From Hyphomicrobiaceae bacterium (GTDB lineage: Bacteria; Pseudomonadota; Alphaproteobacteria; Rhizobiales; Hyphomicrobiaceae): a stretch of 42,779 nucleotides of DNA. How positions within the stretch are numbered: position 1 is the stretch's first letter; every line of letters begins with the position of its first letter. Positions 31,749 to 39,055 of this stretch are shown piece by piece. The stretch lies in NCBI GenBank assembly GCA_013141255.1, contig JABFRJ010000120.1, forward strand, positions 1-42,779. The letters run 5' to 3'. A program made the translations under genes and the position numbers. Below the pieces are notes generated by a model. That model worked only from the letters and a program-made list of their open reading frames with translations. It ran no database searches and was not told the origin of the DNA.

Positions 31749-32018
31749 ATGTCGAACTCAAAAATCCTTACATCAATTGCCGAAGTCGTCAAAGCATTTG
31801 GCGGAACGACAGGTATGGCGGAGTGGGCCGGCATTGGGTTGCCAGCTGTCAGTAATTGGATTGCAAAAGGGCAGATCCCTCCTGGATGGCACTTTCGTCT
31901 CGACAAGGAAGCGCAGCGTAGAGGGTACACGATTGACCCGTGCGTATTTGACGATCGACTGCCCGCACCACAACGGCTTCCGAACAGGAAGCCAGGCGGC
32001 TTACGTGCGGTTGGTTAG
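31749..32018 (+). CDS. Cro-like HTH protein (carph-isopro/YdaS type)
   Basis: 89 aa from ATG 31749; the TTG at 31743 in the track is part of the promoter. The N-terminus (SIAEVVKAFGGTTGMAEWAGIGLPAVSNWIAKGQIPPGWH) is the helix-turn-helix found in Cro-like and YdaS-like phage regulators (GGTxxMAxWxGxxxxAVSNWxxRGxIPxxW). There is no ribosome binding site. It is divergent from the repressor and probably competes for the same operators to favour lytic growth. Confidence 0.8.
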   Translation: MSNSKILTSIAEVVKAFGGTTGMAEWAGIGLPAVSNWIAKGQIPPGWHFRLDKEAQRRGYTIDPCVFDDRLPAPQRLPNRKPGGLRAVG

Positions 32019-32073
32019 CGCTGTTGTCACGCAGTAGCGTAATTGATTGAGAGTTGTTGCCTGATTTTCAGTG

Positions 32074-32168
32074 CGGGTAGCGTTGAGCGGTTGCGTTGCA
32101 AGTCTTCCCCCAGATCAACCGGGCCCCCGACCCTCCCGGCCTGCGATGCAACCGTTCAACAGTACCCG
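32074..32168 (+). ncRNA. Long structured stem-loop, part of a candidate regulatory RNA
   Basis: Two 27-nt arms (32074-32100 and 32142-32168) pair with 22 Watson-Crick pairs, 3 G-U pairs and one 2x2 internal loop. The apical 41 nt contain a further CCGGG/CCCGG stem. The region has no supported coding frame. With the hairpin at 32202-32266 and the terminator at 32321 it forms a ~280-nt transcript-like unit. It could equally be DNA-level structure near a replication origin. Confidence 0.5.
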
Positions 32169-32201
32169 TTCCTAGTCGCGTTGTGTTTCGCCAGTAGCGT
32201 T

Positions 32202-32266
32202 CGGCGCTCGGGAGTCGCGGTAAAGGTGGGTTGCCCCACAATCCACCGGCAGGCATCCGAGCGCCG
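32202..32266 (+). ncRNA. Second stem-loop of the structured region
   Basis: CGGCGCTCGG (32202-32211) pairs perfectly with CCGAGCGCCG (32257-32266). Inside, GTGGG (32226-32230) pairs with CCCAC (32235-32239) around TTGC. A small hairpin GCCC/GGGC follows at 32290-32304. Confidence 0.5.
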
Positions 32267-32320
32267 CGCGATAACGGCGATCCGTTGCTGCCCTTCTTGT
32301 GGGCGTTTCCTCCCTAACTC

Positions 32321-32352
32321 GGCGGTTCTTCTCGTGAGGAACCGCCACTTTT
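32321..32352 (+). terminator. Terminator at end of the structured region
   Basis: GGCGGTTCTTC (32321-32331) pairs with GAGGAACCGCC (32336-32346) around TCGT, with one G-U pair, followed by ACTTTT. The T-run is short. It could end the cro transcript, an independent small RNA, or act as an attenuator before the replication gene. Confidence 0.6.
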
Positions 32353-32353
32353 A

Positions 32354-32553
32354 GGTGAGGAGTGAGTTGAGTGCGCGACGTTCAAGCGTCGCGGCCAGGG
32401 GACTAGGGGTGTTCATTTCCGCGTTTGTTTACGCGACCCGTTTCGGTCGCGATGAGACCAGTGAGGCGTTCAATCGGCCTCGCGGGGCGACGACGTTCGT
32501 TATCGCATCACGCGATTTTCCGTCAAGGCCCGCGACCAACGGAACTGTGGGCA
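32354..32553 (+). other. Non-coding leader with two further hairpins upstream of the replication gene
   Basis: No gene is supported here. CGCGACG (32374-32380) pairs with CGTCGCG (32387-32393), and GCGACC pairs with GGTCGC around 32433-32450. Such repeated hairpins could be origin structure or transcript control. The track ORFs covering this stretch lack ribosome binding sites and protein-like composition. Confidence 0.35.
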
Positions 32554-33567
32554 ATGTCGACGTTACAACGACCAAAAACAATTTACCGGACCGCGAGCCG
32601 AGACAACCCATATGCGCAGATCGTGCGTGCAATGTTGCAAGACCCGTCTTTGTCGCTGGAAGCGGCGGGTGCACTTGGATTTATATTGAGCCTTCCGGAC
32701 AATTGGTCGTTCAACCTCGAATGGCTATGCGCAACACGCCGCGTAGGACGTGACAAAGCACAACGGATAGTGCGTGAGCTAATTGACAGAGGGTATTGCA
32801 AGAGGTCTCAAGATCGGGCTGCAACCGGTCGCCATGCGCCTGTGGAATACCTGTTTTCTGATGATCCAAAAGCCTTCTCACCGCAGCCTGAAAATCCGGT
32901 TGCCGTGACACAAGATGTAGTAGGACGGCAACCGGGTTTTCCGTCAACGGTTCAGCCGCTCACGGTAAATCCGTCACTACATAATAGACAGTCCAACAAA
33001 TCAAAAAGTAACAAAGCAAACATCAGTCCGCCAACCACAAGCCTTGCTTTGCAAGGGACTGAGACAGTGCTGGACGCGCTGGCATTGCCATTCACAACTG
33101 CCGTCGTGAACGAGATCACAGCTCTTGGCGTTGATGTTGAAAACCTGTTGACGCGATACGCTGAGCGAACGAAGGGCAAGCGCATCCGTGACCCGAACGC
33201 GTACTTGCTGCAAATGGGGCGCGACGAGGTCGCCAAGGCTGTGGGCGTCACCGCTGAACAGGTGAAGGCCAGCAACTCCAAAAACCGCGAAACGCGCGTC
33301 GCTTCCTCAGCAGAAGCATTGCGGGCATTCAACACACCGAGCGACGCCGTCCTAAAACGTCCTAGCGCTCGCAATTGCAAGTACCTGCCAGAAATTATTG
33401 CGGGGTTAGCGCGCCAAACCTTCCGCTCGCAGGAAGAATGCGATCGCGCGCTGCAAATGCAAATCACAAACGCCCGATTTCGTCCGCCGACAGGTTCGCT
33501 GGTTGGTGGCGCTGGGTTGGTGCCGAGTCAATCTGAACAACCACCCCAGGAGACGGAACCGTCATGA
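32554..33567 (+). CDS. Replication-type HTH protein (initiator candidate)
   Basis: 337 aa from ATG 32554 (MSTLQRPKTIYRTAS); the track start at 32425 is in non-coding sequence. Residues ~30-85 form a winged helix (LEAAGALGFILSLPDNWSFNLEWLC, VGRDKAQRIVRELIDRGYC) typical of phage replication initiators and DnaD/RepA-like N-domains. A disordered Ser/Asn/Lys linker and a C-terminal helical region follow. As the first gene of the early-right operon behind cro and a hairpin-rich region, it fits a lambda O-like role. An initiator function is inferred. Confidence 0.7.
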   Translation: MSTLQRPKTIYRTASRDNPYAQIVRAMLQDPSLSLEAAGALGFILSLPDNWSFNLEWLCATRRVGRDKAQRIVRELIDRGYCKRSQDRAATGRHAPVEYLFSDDPKAFSPQPENPVAVTQDVVGRQPGFPSTVQPLTVNPSLHNRQSNKSKSNKANISPPTTSLALQGTETVLDALALPFTTAVVNEITALGVDVENLLTRYAERTKGKRIRDPNAYLLQMGRDEVAKAVGVTAEQVKASNSKNRETRVASSAEALRAFNTPSDAVLKRPSARNCKYLPEIIAGLARQTFRSQEECDRALQMQITNARFRPPTGSLVGGAGLVPSQSEQPPQETEPS

Positions 33568-33911
33568 GCATTGCACTCGACAAGTTCACCGCCGACCTTG
33601 ACCGGCTGCTGCTGGCAACGAAAGAACGCAACAACGTGACCGTCGTCGCAACCGAAGAGTTGGCACGCGAAGCCCGCTTGCTCGACATGTTGAAAAAGCA
33701 AATCGCGGTCAACGTTGACAAGCGCTTTGCCGTTTTGGTTGCGCTGACGCAGCCGCAACCAATGCCGCATAACTTCTCCGGAGGCGGGTATGGGGTCGAT
33801 ATCAGCCAGGCTGGCAAGGTTGAATCGCTGACACTCCGCGGTGGGAATGAAAGCGCAGAGCCGTTCCCACGCGTCCTGGGTCAACGCGATCAATTCGGGA
33901 AGGCAAACTGA
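33564..33911 (+). CDS. Hypothetical protein, early-right operon
   Basis: 115 aa, overlapping both neighbours (ATGA and 1 nt). The N-terminus is helical (LDKFTADLDRLLLATKERNNVTVVATEELAREARLLDMLKK), with a Gly-rich C-terminus (NFSGGGYGVDISQAGK). No family is recognised. Position directly after the initiator suggests a helper in replication, by analogy only. Confidence 0.65.
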   Translation: MSIALDKFTADLDRLLLATKERNNVTVVATEELAREARLLDMLKKQIAVNVDKRFAVLVALTQPQPMPHNFSGGGYGVDISQAGKVESLTLRGGNESAEPFPRVLGQRDQFGKAN

Positions 33912-34201
33912 TGCCTATGCTCACCAAGCGCCAGCAGGAAGTGTTCAACGCTTACATGCGTCTGCTCAAGCGCGACGGCTGCACGCCGACGCTTACGAAG
34001 CTCTGCGCAGAATTGAACGTGTCATCCCTCGGCGTTGTATCGAAGCATATCTCCGCGCTCCGGCAGGCTAGGGCGATTGGGCGCCAGAAGAGCAACCGTG
34101 TGAAAGTGCAGGCAGGGAAGTGCCCGTGTTGCGGGCAGAAGTTGAGCGTGCCATCCCGACAGGAGCCTCAAAAAACGGCGGTGATCTGTAATGGCCGGTA
34201 A
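33911..34201 (+). CDS. LexA-type HTH protein with zinc-ribbon tail
   Basis: 96 aa. Residues 1-65 (MLTKRQQEVFNAYMRLLKRDGCTPTLTKLCAELNVSSLGVVSKHISAL) match the LexA DNA-binding winged helix. The tail has CPCCGQKL. It lacks the LexA peptidase domain. It may repress early-right or host SOS-type genes, or read SOS boxes; this is inferred from the fold only. The next gene starts 11 nt before its stop. Confidence 0.72.
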   Translation: MPMLTKRQQEVFNAYMRLLKRDGCTPTLTKLCAELNVSSLGVVSKHISALRQARAIGRQKSNRVKVQAGKCPCCGQKLSVPSRQEPQKTAVICNGR

Positions 34202-34565
34202 AAAACCAACTCTCGGCTACCCGAGCCGGACTGAAGCGGTCCGCGCGCTACTCGCAGCAAACGTAGAGAAAAGCGAGATAGCCCGTCGCATTGGCATCGC
34301 CGTCAAGGATATTTCAGCGCTCGAAGCATCAGCGGCGAGAACCACTAGCACGCGGCACGGAGTGGGAACGAACAAGACCGTTTTATTCTCACACGCAGAT
34401 TTGGTGAGGGGCCGGAAATATGCGGCGGCGCGCGGCATCAACGTCAACGAACTCTTCCGTCAAATCATTGAGGCTGTTCTGGACGATGAACTCGTTGATG
34501 CAGTCTTGGATGATGGCGCGGGACTGACAGCAGTTAGCAACAACCAACAGTATGGGGCCTCATGA
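34191..34565 (+). CDS. HTH-type hypothetical protein
   Basis: 124 aa. An N-terminal helix-turn-helix-like segment (RTEAVRALLAANVEKSEIARRIGIAVKDISAL) is followed by a linker, then a helical C-terminus (KYAAARGINVNELFRQIIEAVLDDELVDAVLDD). It may be a small transcription regulator of the early-right operon. The start overlaps the LexA-like gene by 11 nt. Confidence 0.65.
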   Translation: MAGKKPTLGYPSRTEAVRALLAANVEKSEIARRIGIAVKDISALEASAARTTSTRHGVGTNKTVLFSHADLVRGRKYAAARGINVNELFRQIIEAVLDDELVDAVLDDGAGLTAVSNNQQYGAS

Positions 34566-35047
34566 CACCAGTTCACCAGAGCATAAAGCACAACCCGGAA
34601 GCCGGATTGTTTGGCGATTGCCACCGCGCAGCGATTGCCACCGTACTCGATCTGCCGTTGGACGCAGTCCCTCACTTTCTTTTTGATGGTTGCAGCGGCG
34701 AGGAGTTCGCGCGCCGCGAAGCTGTGTTCCTAGGCCACTACGGATTGTTCCCTGCGCTGATACCATACAGCGTTTCTGACGGCGATTATCAGGTTTTGCT
34801 GAGCACGATTGGCAACCTCAATGGGCGCGACTTTGTCTATCTTCTCGCAGGGACAAGCCGCACCGGCTGCAATCACACGGTTGTTTGTCGTGGTAGCGCT
34901 ATCGTTCATGACCCAAGCCCGATAAGCACCGGGATCGTAGGACCCTGCGATGACGGGTTGTTTTGGTTGACTGTATTCTGCGACTTGCGGATCTCGAAAC
35001 AGTCAGTTGCGGCACGATATCCGCAACCAAACCGACAGTCGGCATGA
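34562..35047 (+). CDS. C39/papain-like cysteine peptidase-fold protein (candidate)
   Basis: 161 aa. The layout suggests a bacteriocin-processing C39-like or papain-like fold: Cys20 in LFGDCHRAAIATVL, His105 in GCNHTVVCRG and Asp117 in AIVHDPSP form a plausible catalytic triad in the right order. The N-terminal helix after the Cys fits the family. The target could be a phage or host protein. Proteins of this appearance occur in many phages without proven activity. Confidence 0.6.
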   Translation: MTPVHQSIKHNPEAGLFGDCHRAAIATVLDLPLDAVPHFLFDGCSGEEFARREAVFLGHYGLFPALIPYSVSDGDYQVLLSTIGNLNGRDFVYLLAGTSRTGCNHTVVCRGSAIVHDPSPISTGIVGPCDDGLFWLTVFCDLRISKQSVAARYPQPNRQSA

Positions 35048-35283
35048 TGGATCGCAGAAGCGCTGCACCCCAATTCGAATTGCACGGCGTCAAGTGGACG
35101 TGCTGGGTGGTTCACCCCGACAACGTCTACGAATGGCGTTCATCATGCGGACGCTTAACGGTGCGGCGGAACAATAAAACGTTCCGGTCAACAGTAAATG
35201 GCCACGACGTCGGCAAGCTATTCCCGACCATCAGGTCAGCAATGGACGCGGCGCAATCCGCGGTGAAGGCGAGGGCTGCATGA
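35044..35283 (+). CDS. Hypothetical protein
   Basis: 79 aa from ATG 35044 (MMDRRSAAPQFELHGVKWTC), overlapping the previous stop (ATGA); ATG 35047 is an alternative. It is rich in Trp, Arg and Val (WVVHPDNVYEWRSSCGRLTVRRNN), suggesting a small beta-sheet domain. The longer track ORF upstream is a shadow. It overlaps the methyltransferase start by 4 nt. Confidence 0.65.
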   Translation: MMDRRSAAPQFELHGVKWTCWVVHPDNVYEWRSSCGRLTVRRNNKTFRSTVNGHDVGKLFPTIRSAMDAAQSAVKARAA

Positions 35284-35981
35284 TTCCGAATGGTGGGAGT
35301 TCTGTGATGGCTACCCGGAGGGAGCCACCACATAGCCTTGATTTTTTCCCGACGCCTCCTTTCGGAACGCGGGCGCTTTGCGAACACGTTTTGCGAACGC
35401 GCTTCGATCTGCGGCAGATGACGTGTCTGGAACCGGCGGCCGGCGAAGGCCACATGGCCGAAGTACTGCGCGAATATTTCAAGAGGGTTCACGCATCCGA
35501 TGTGTTCGACTACGGCAAGGGGTATGCCGTTGGCGCGTTTGTAGCGAACCGCCTCGGGTTGGTCGACGATCTTTCACGCTGCCCATTTGCGCCTGATTGG
35601 GTCATCACAAATCCGCCATTCAATCTAGCGGAAGCGTTCGTTGAGCGAGCGCTCGCCGAAGCCAACGTCGGTGTTGCGATCTTGGTGCGTACCTCATGGC
35701 TGGAGACGAGCGAGCGCTATCACAAAATCTTTTCGGTCACCCCGCCAACAACGGTGGCCATCTTCGTCGAGCGCGTCGCAATGGTGAAGGGGCGGTGGGA
35801 TCACAACGCCTCCACAGCAACGTCTTATGCTTGGGTGATTTGGGACAAGTTCAAGGCATCAACGGAAACGGCGTTTATCTGGATACCACCGGGGTGCAAG
35901 GACACCCTGACCAAGCCCTCAGATTTTCAGAAATTTACTGCGGCTGCGCCGGATATGTTTGAGGAGGCAACCACTCAATGA
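35280..35981 (+). CDS. N6-adenine-type DNA methyltransferase (orphan)
   Basis: 233 aa. The SAM-binding motif I is LEPAAGEGHMAEVL and the catalytic motif IV is VITNPPFNLAEAF (NPPF). The flanking SLDFFPTPPFGTRALCEHV is a typical start of phage adenine methyltransferases of the D12/N6 group. No restriction partner is visible, so it is probably an orphan that protects phage DNA or controls gene expression. The target sequence is unknown. Confidence 0.82.
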   Translation: MIPNGGSSVMATRREPPHSLDFFPTPPFGTRALCEHVLRTRFDLRQMTCLEPAAGEGHMAEVLREYFKRVHASDVFDYGKGYAVGAFVANRLGLVDDLSRCPFAPDWVITNPPFNLAEAFVERALAEANVGVAILVRTSWLETSERYHKIFSVTPPTTVAIFVERVAMVKGRWDHNASTATSYAWVIWDKFKASTETAFIWIPPGCKDTLTKPSDFQKFTAAAPDMFEEATTQ

Positions 35982-36268
35982 ACCAGCCGATGCAGCACAA
36001 CGACGATCTTCCAGAATTTAAAGAACAGCTCGCAGGCCTGATAGGGTTGGCGCAAAGTTATGCTGAGCAGACAGCAGATCATCTTGAAAAGCAGATGCGA
36101 CTAACCATGGCTATCGGATCATGCGTCGATGTTATTTCGGCGGCCAACCAACGCGCTGCAACCATCCTTCTCGACGCCTTGGAAAAGGCTGACAGCCCGC
36201 ATGAACCCGTGCCCCTGACGCGGGCTGAGCGGATTGCAAGCTGCATCATGGGGGATCTGCGTAAGTGA
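35978..36268 (+). CDS. Hypothetical helical protein
   Basis: 96 aa, overlapping both neighbours by 4 nt. It is helical (EFKEQLAGLIGLAQSYAEQTADHLEKQMRLTM, AANQRAATILLDALEKA). No family is recognised. Composition suggests a small soluble dimer. Confidence 0.65.
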   Translation: MNQPMQHNDDLPEFKEQLAGLIGLAQSYAEQTADHLEKQMRLTMAIGSCVDVISAANQRAATILLDALEKADSPHEPVPLTRAERIASCIMGDLRK

Positions 36269-37065
36269 CGACGCTCAAGCCCACAGACAATATGAAGAAA
36301 GCAGTTGCGGCGTTGATCGCTGAAAAGCGCATTACAGCGTCGGCGTACGAGCGCGCCGTCGCGCAAAATTACACTGATGCCTATTTGATCAAGATCTTAG
36401 AGCGCAACAGAATGATCAAGGCATCTATAGAGATCAACGGGTCTCCCGCGCGGTACAAGGCTCCAGCACGTCCGTCCAATCCGAACGATCCAACACCAGA
36501 GCGCGTGGCACGATCTGGTGATGTGATGCACGCTACCACGATCGGCCGCGGCGCGGTGGTTCCGCTGAAGAGGTTTCAGGTTCGGAACCTGATTGAGCAA
36601 TACGCCGACAAATTCGGAATGGATAAGCGGTCGGCGCTTGCCCGCTTTATGCAAGATGCGGACTACGCCAAACGGGTGAGGTGCGCCGATCACAACTCTT
36701 CCGGAGGTGGTAGCCCTGGCGACAGGCTTGGTGGACTTGGTGAGGTCCCGCAGCACGTTCGCGACGGTCATGCGCGTCATCATTGGATGTGGGGGCGTTT
36801 GTCGCCAGAACACCAGTTGACAGGCACGGCCCTGGTGACGCGCGAGTTGTCCAAAGAAGACGGCACGCCGTTTTCAATGGAGGATTTCGGCGCCCACATT
36901 TTTCCAACGGTCATCGACAAGAACCGGCGATGGGGCGCCGCCGCCGGCGCGCTATGGGCGCTCGCCGGTGAGCTGGTGTTTCTCTATGCAACATGTCCAG
37001 TCCGCGTGCGGAGAATAGACGAAAGCGAACGCACGCTTGAAGCCGTGCGTGTCTTGAAACAATAA
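36265..37065 (+). CDS. Hypothetical protein
   Basis: 266 aa with a GTG start at 36265 overlapping the previous stop (GTGA). The N-terminal 60 residues are helical (KKAVAALIAEKRITASAYERAVA). The middle is rich in Arg/Ser/Gly (NHSSGGGSPGDRL-like), followed by HHWMWGRLSPEHQLTGTALVT, WGAAAGALWALAGELVF and a charged C-terminus. The hydrophobic WGAAAGALWALAGELVFLY may be one membrane or core helix. The function is unknown. Confidence 0.6.
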   Translation: MTTLKPTDNMKKAVAALIAEKRITASAYERAVAQNYTDAYLIKILERNRMIKASIEINGSPARYKAPARPSNPNDPTPERVARSGDVMHATTIGRGAVVPLKRFQVRNLIEQYADKFGMDKRSALARFMQDADYAKRVRCADHNSSGGGSPGDRLGGLGEVPQHVRDGHARHHWMWGRLSPEHQLTGTALVTRELSKEDGTPFSMEDFGAHIFPTVIDKNRRWGAAAGALWALAGELVFLYATCPVRVRRIDESERTLEAVRVLKQ

Positions 37066-37087
37066 AATTGAACGGTGGGCCGGCGGC

Positions 37088-37294
37088 ATGAACCAGATCG
37101 AACCAAGGACACTGACGGATGGCGAGATTGCTGCCGAGACGGAAGTCTTGAACGCGCACAGATACGTTCTGCGCTTGCTCAATTCCGGTGCCGGCGGGAT
37201 CTCGCAGCTTCGCGGCATCGTCAAGACGCGGATCAACGAATCCGAAGCGCGGCTCGGCCTCAATCGAACGTCGCCAGAGGCTGGCGGCAAATGA
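37088..37294 (+). CDS. Small hypothetical protein
   Basis: 68 aa (MNQIEPRTLTDGEIAAETEV), helical and charged, with an Asn/Arg-rich end. No family is recognised. The ATG stands 22 nt after the previous stop, and the stop overlaps the next gene (ATGA). The composition is protein-like and the competing ORF in the other frame begins in nonsense. Confidence 0.6.
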   Translation: MNQIEPRTLTDGEIAAETEVLNAHRYVLRLLNSGAGGISQLRGIVKTRINESEARLGLNRTSPEAGGK

Positions 37295-37530
37295 TTTTCA
37301 GTCTCGCCACAATTAAACGCGTCCATGCGCGGCTCGCCGATCTGGCGCGCAGGCCCCGGCTGTTCAACGACCGGATGTTGCCGTCGCGGGTCGCGTTGCG
37401 CACTGAGCGCGTTCGCAGGTGGTGCGGGCCCGGGCTTTGGTTTGTGCTCGAAACGACTGACACGCCAGCCGGTGCCGAGAAGCGGTTCGGTCGATCATGG
37501 GCGCGGGTCACTAGCAAGCGGAGATATTGA
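37291..37530 (+). CDS. Small basic hypothetical protein
   Basis: 79 aa from ATG 37291 (MIFSLATIKRVHARLADLAR), ATGA-coupled to the preceding gene. It is very basic, with Arg-rich helices (LARRPRLFNDRMLPSRVALRTERVRRWC), so nucleic-acid binding is possible. The track start at 37075 adds 72 shadow residues. Confidence 0.6.
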   Translation: MIFSLATIKRVHARLADLARRPRLFNDRMLPSRVALRTERVRRWCGPGLWFVLETTDTPAGAEKRFGRSWARVTSKRRY

Positions 37531-37531
37531 A

Positions 37532-38020
37532 ATGTCCATTCGTGATGTCTGGTCGAAGGCAAGGAAAGTGATTGTAGCGATAGCAAAGGCTATCCCAAAC
37601 ATGGTCCCAGTCGTCGCGTTCTTGGTTGCCTTATCAATTGTTGGAGCGAATGCTTTCAAGATGATGCTCTGGGCATTTGCGTTGTCGGACTGGCTTGCTG
37701 CTATTTCCTCTTGGCTTCGCGAAGGCGTTGGGATCGAAGCAATAGGCAAGCCTATCGGCTACGCAATGAATGCGGCGGGGTTCGTGTTGCTCTTTGGTGC
37801 CGAGATCGCAGCCGTCGGTATCTACGTTCGTTGGCAGTGGCGGCAGTGGTTGATTGCAAACCAAGACACCCAACGTCGCAAACGCGAAGCCCAGCGCTTT
37901 GAAGTACCGGCAGCTTATGACGATCTGGTCGACTCACTCGAACGCGCGCACGACCTCATGGTTCGTGGCGATAATCGCGGCGCGCGTCATGAAATTGAAC
38001 GGACGTTGGAGGCGGCATAG
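37532..38020 (+). CDS. Membrane protein (two helices) with basic cytoplasmic tail
   Basis: 162 aa from ATG 37532 with GGAG 9 nt upstream. The N-terminus is basic/amphipathic, then two hydrophobic segments (VVAFLVALSIVGANAFKMMLWAFAL and AGFVLLFGAEIAAVGIYVRW) lead to a charged tail (RRKREAQRFEVPAAYDDLVDSLERAHDLM). Membrane proteins in early-right operons are sometimes exclusion or host-takeover factors; no specific clue is visible. Confidence 0.7.
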   Translation: MSIRDVWSKARKVIVAIAKAIPNMVPVVAFLVALSIVGANAFKMMLWAFALSDWLAAISSWLREGVGIEAIGKPIGYAMNAAGFVLLFGAEIAAVGIYVRWQWRQWLIANQDTQRRKREAQRFEVPAAYDDLVDSLERAHDLMVRGDNRGARHEIERTLEAA

Positions 38021-38709
38021 TGCGCAGCGATGCCGAAACCGAAATTAGAACCGCGGTCGTTGAACGCCTGCGCCTGCTGCGCCCGAACGCGCGCATCTGC
38101 CACGAGGTCAACAGCGGGTCATTCGGCCCGAACCGGTTCGACGTGGTGGCCGTCGATGAGGCTGAAATCATCGCGGTCGAGATCAAGTCGGCCAAGGACA
38201 AGATGGATCGCGCGCCGAAGCAGATCAAATCCATGCTGGCTGTGGCACACCACACGATCATCGCCATCCACGAGTGTCACCTGATCGAGCAGGAAACCAA
38301 CGTGCATGCAGCCGGCTATTGCAGGACGGACGGCAAACACTATCTGCTGGAGCCGCCACCGGAGGCCGCTGGCGCAACCGTCTGGGTCTATCCTGAACGC
38401 TGGCGCAGCCCGTTCGGTGAGAACGGGTGGAAGTCACCCGAGTTGCGGCATCAAAGGGCGTTGCAATCGGGCGCGCTGCATCTGCTGTGGCGCGCTGAAC
38501 TGGCAACGCTATGCGACGAGCTGCTCGTATCACGCGGGCCGAGATCGACAATGCCGCAAATGATAAACGCGCTGTGGTGGCACGCCAACGGCCACGAGCT
38601 GACACGCGGGATATGCCGCGCTCTCCGGCGCCGGAAATTCGCGGAGGCCGATGAGCCAATGCGCTGCAATGTGCCCCGGTATGCTGCGGCAGAGATGTTG
38701 GGGGTGTGA
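38020..38709 (+). CDS. PD-(D/E)XK nuclease-like protein
   Basis: 229 aa, GTG start at 38020 overlapping the previous stop (TAGTG). The N-terminal 75 residues contain CHEVNSGSFGPNRFDVVAVDEAEIIAVEIKS, with the E...D...ExK spacing of Mrr/MmcB-like PD-(D/E)XK nucleases. The C-terminal part (residues ~110-229) is rich in Trp/Arg and looks like a DNA-binding extension. It may act on recombination or replication intermediates, or on host DNA. Confidence 0.72.
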   Translation: MRSDAETEIRTAVVERLRLLRPNARICHEVNSGSFGPNRFDVVAVDEAEIIAVEIKSAKDKMDRAPKQIKSMLAVAHHTIIAIHECHLIEQETNVHAAGYCRTDGKHYLLEPPPEAAGATVWVYPERWRSPFGENGWKSPELRHQRALQSGALHLLWRAELATLCDELLVSRGPRSTMPQMINALWWHANGHELTRGICRALRRRKFAEADEPMRCNVPRYAAAEMLGV

Positions 38710-38777
38710 TGGATGTGCGTGATTTGCCGGAGTGTGATCAGCGGGTGCCCGGACTGCGATACGGAAGGGGGAATTGA
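38709..38777 (+). CDS. Micro-ORF (22 aa) between coupled genes
   Basis: ATG 38709 overlaps the previous stop (TGATG) and opens MDVRDLPECDQRVPGLRYGR. The TGA lies 1 nt before the ATG of the next gene, and the end of this ORF contains the GGAAGGGGG that would serve as its ribosome binding site. It is short, so the start/stop coupling is the main evidence. Confidence 0.4.
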   Translation: MDVRDLPECDQRVPGLRYGRGN

Positions 38778-38778
38778 A

Positions 38779-38967
38779 ATGTACGAATGGCAACAAGAGC
38801 AGCGCCGCGCCTGGAAGTGGCGGCGCTGGCGTGAGGATGCAGCTGAGGGGTTTTGGATCGGCACGGTGCTGGCCGTCCGGTTCCTGACCGTCGCCGTGAT
38901 GCTTGGCGTATCGTGCGGCATTGCGTGGCGCGTCGCTCAGATCGTCGCCGCCGCGCTGGGAGGGTGA
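38779..38967 (+). CDS. Small membrane protein
   Basis: 62 aa from ATG 38779 (MYEWQQEQRRAWKWRRWRED) with GGAAGGGGG about 7 nt upstream, which argues against the track start at 38713. A basic, Trp/Arg-rich cytoplasmic stretch precedes one transmembrane helix (FLTVAVMLGVSCGIAWRVAQ). Charge distribution suggests N-in topology. Confidence 0.6.
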   Translation: MYEWQQEQRRAWKWRRWREDAAEGFWIGTVLAVRFLTVAVMLGVSCGIAWRVAQIVAAALGG

Positions 38968-38971
38968 GGGA

Positions 38972-39055
38972 ATGACAATGTACGGCTACAGCAACGCTGC
39001 GTGCAAGGCGCTGGGCCTTCCACCGGCATGGATCAAAGAGGAACCTCGCGAATGA
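38972..39055 (+). CDS. Micro-ORF (27 aa), coupled
   Basis: ATG 38972 (MTMYGYSNAACKALGLPPAW) with GGAGGG/GAGGG just upstream, starting 4 nt after the previous stop. Its TGA overlaps the next start (ATGA). It is too short for the ORF track but has a good ribosome binding site and coupling on both sides. Confidence 0.6.
   Translation: MTMYGYSNAACKALGLPPAWIKEEPRE

Noticed and set aside
32043-32354. 103-aa + ORF across the structured region
   Set aside because: No ribosome binding site and low protein likeness over most of its length. The end (IRCCPSCGRFLP) is zinc-ribbon-like, so a 42-aa protein from GTG 32226 cannot be fully excluded, but hairpin structure explains the region better.
38713-38778. 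N-terminal extension MCVICRSVISGCPDC of the small membrane protein
   Set aside because: Cys pairs are attractive, but ATG 38779 has a strong ribosome binding site and the 22-aa frame fits the same DNA with coupling at both ends.
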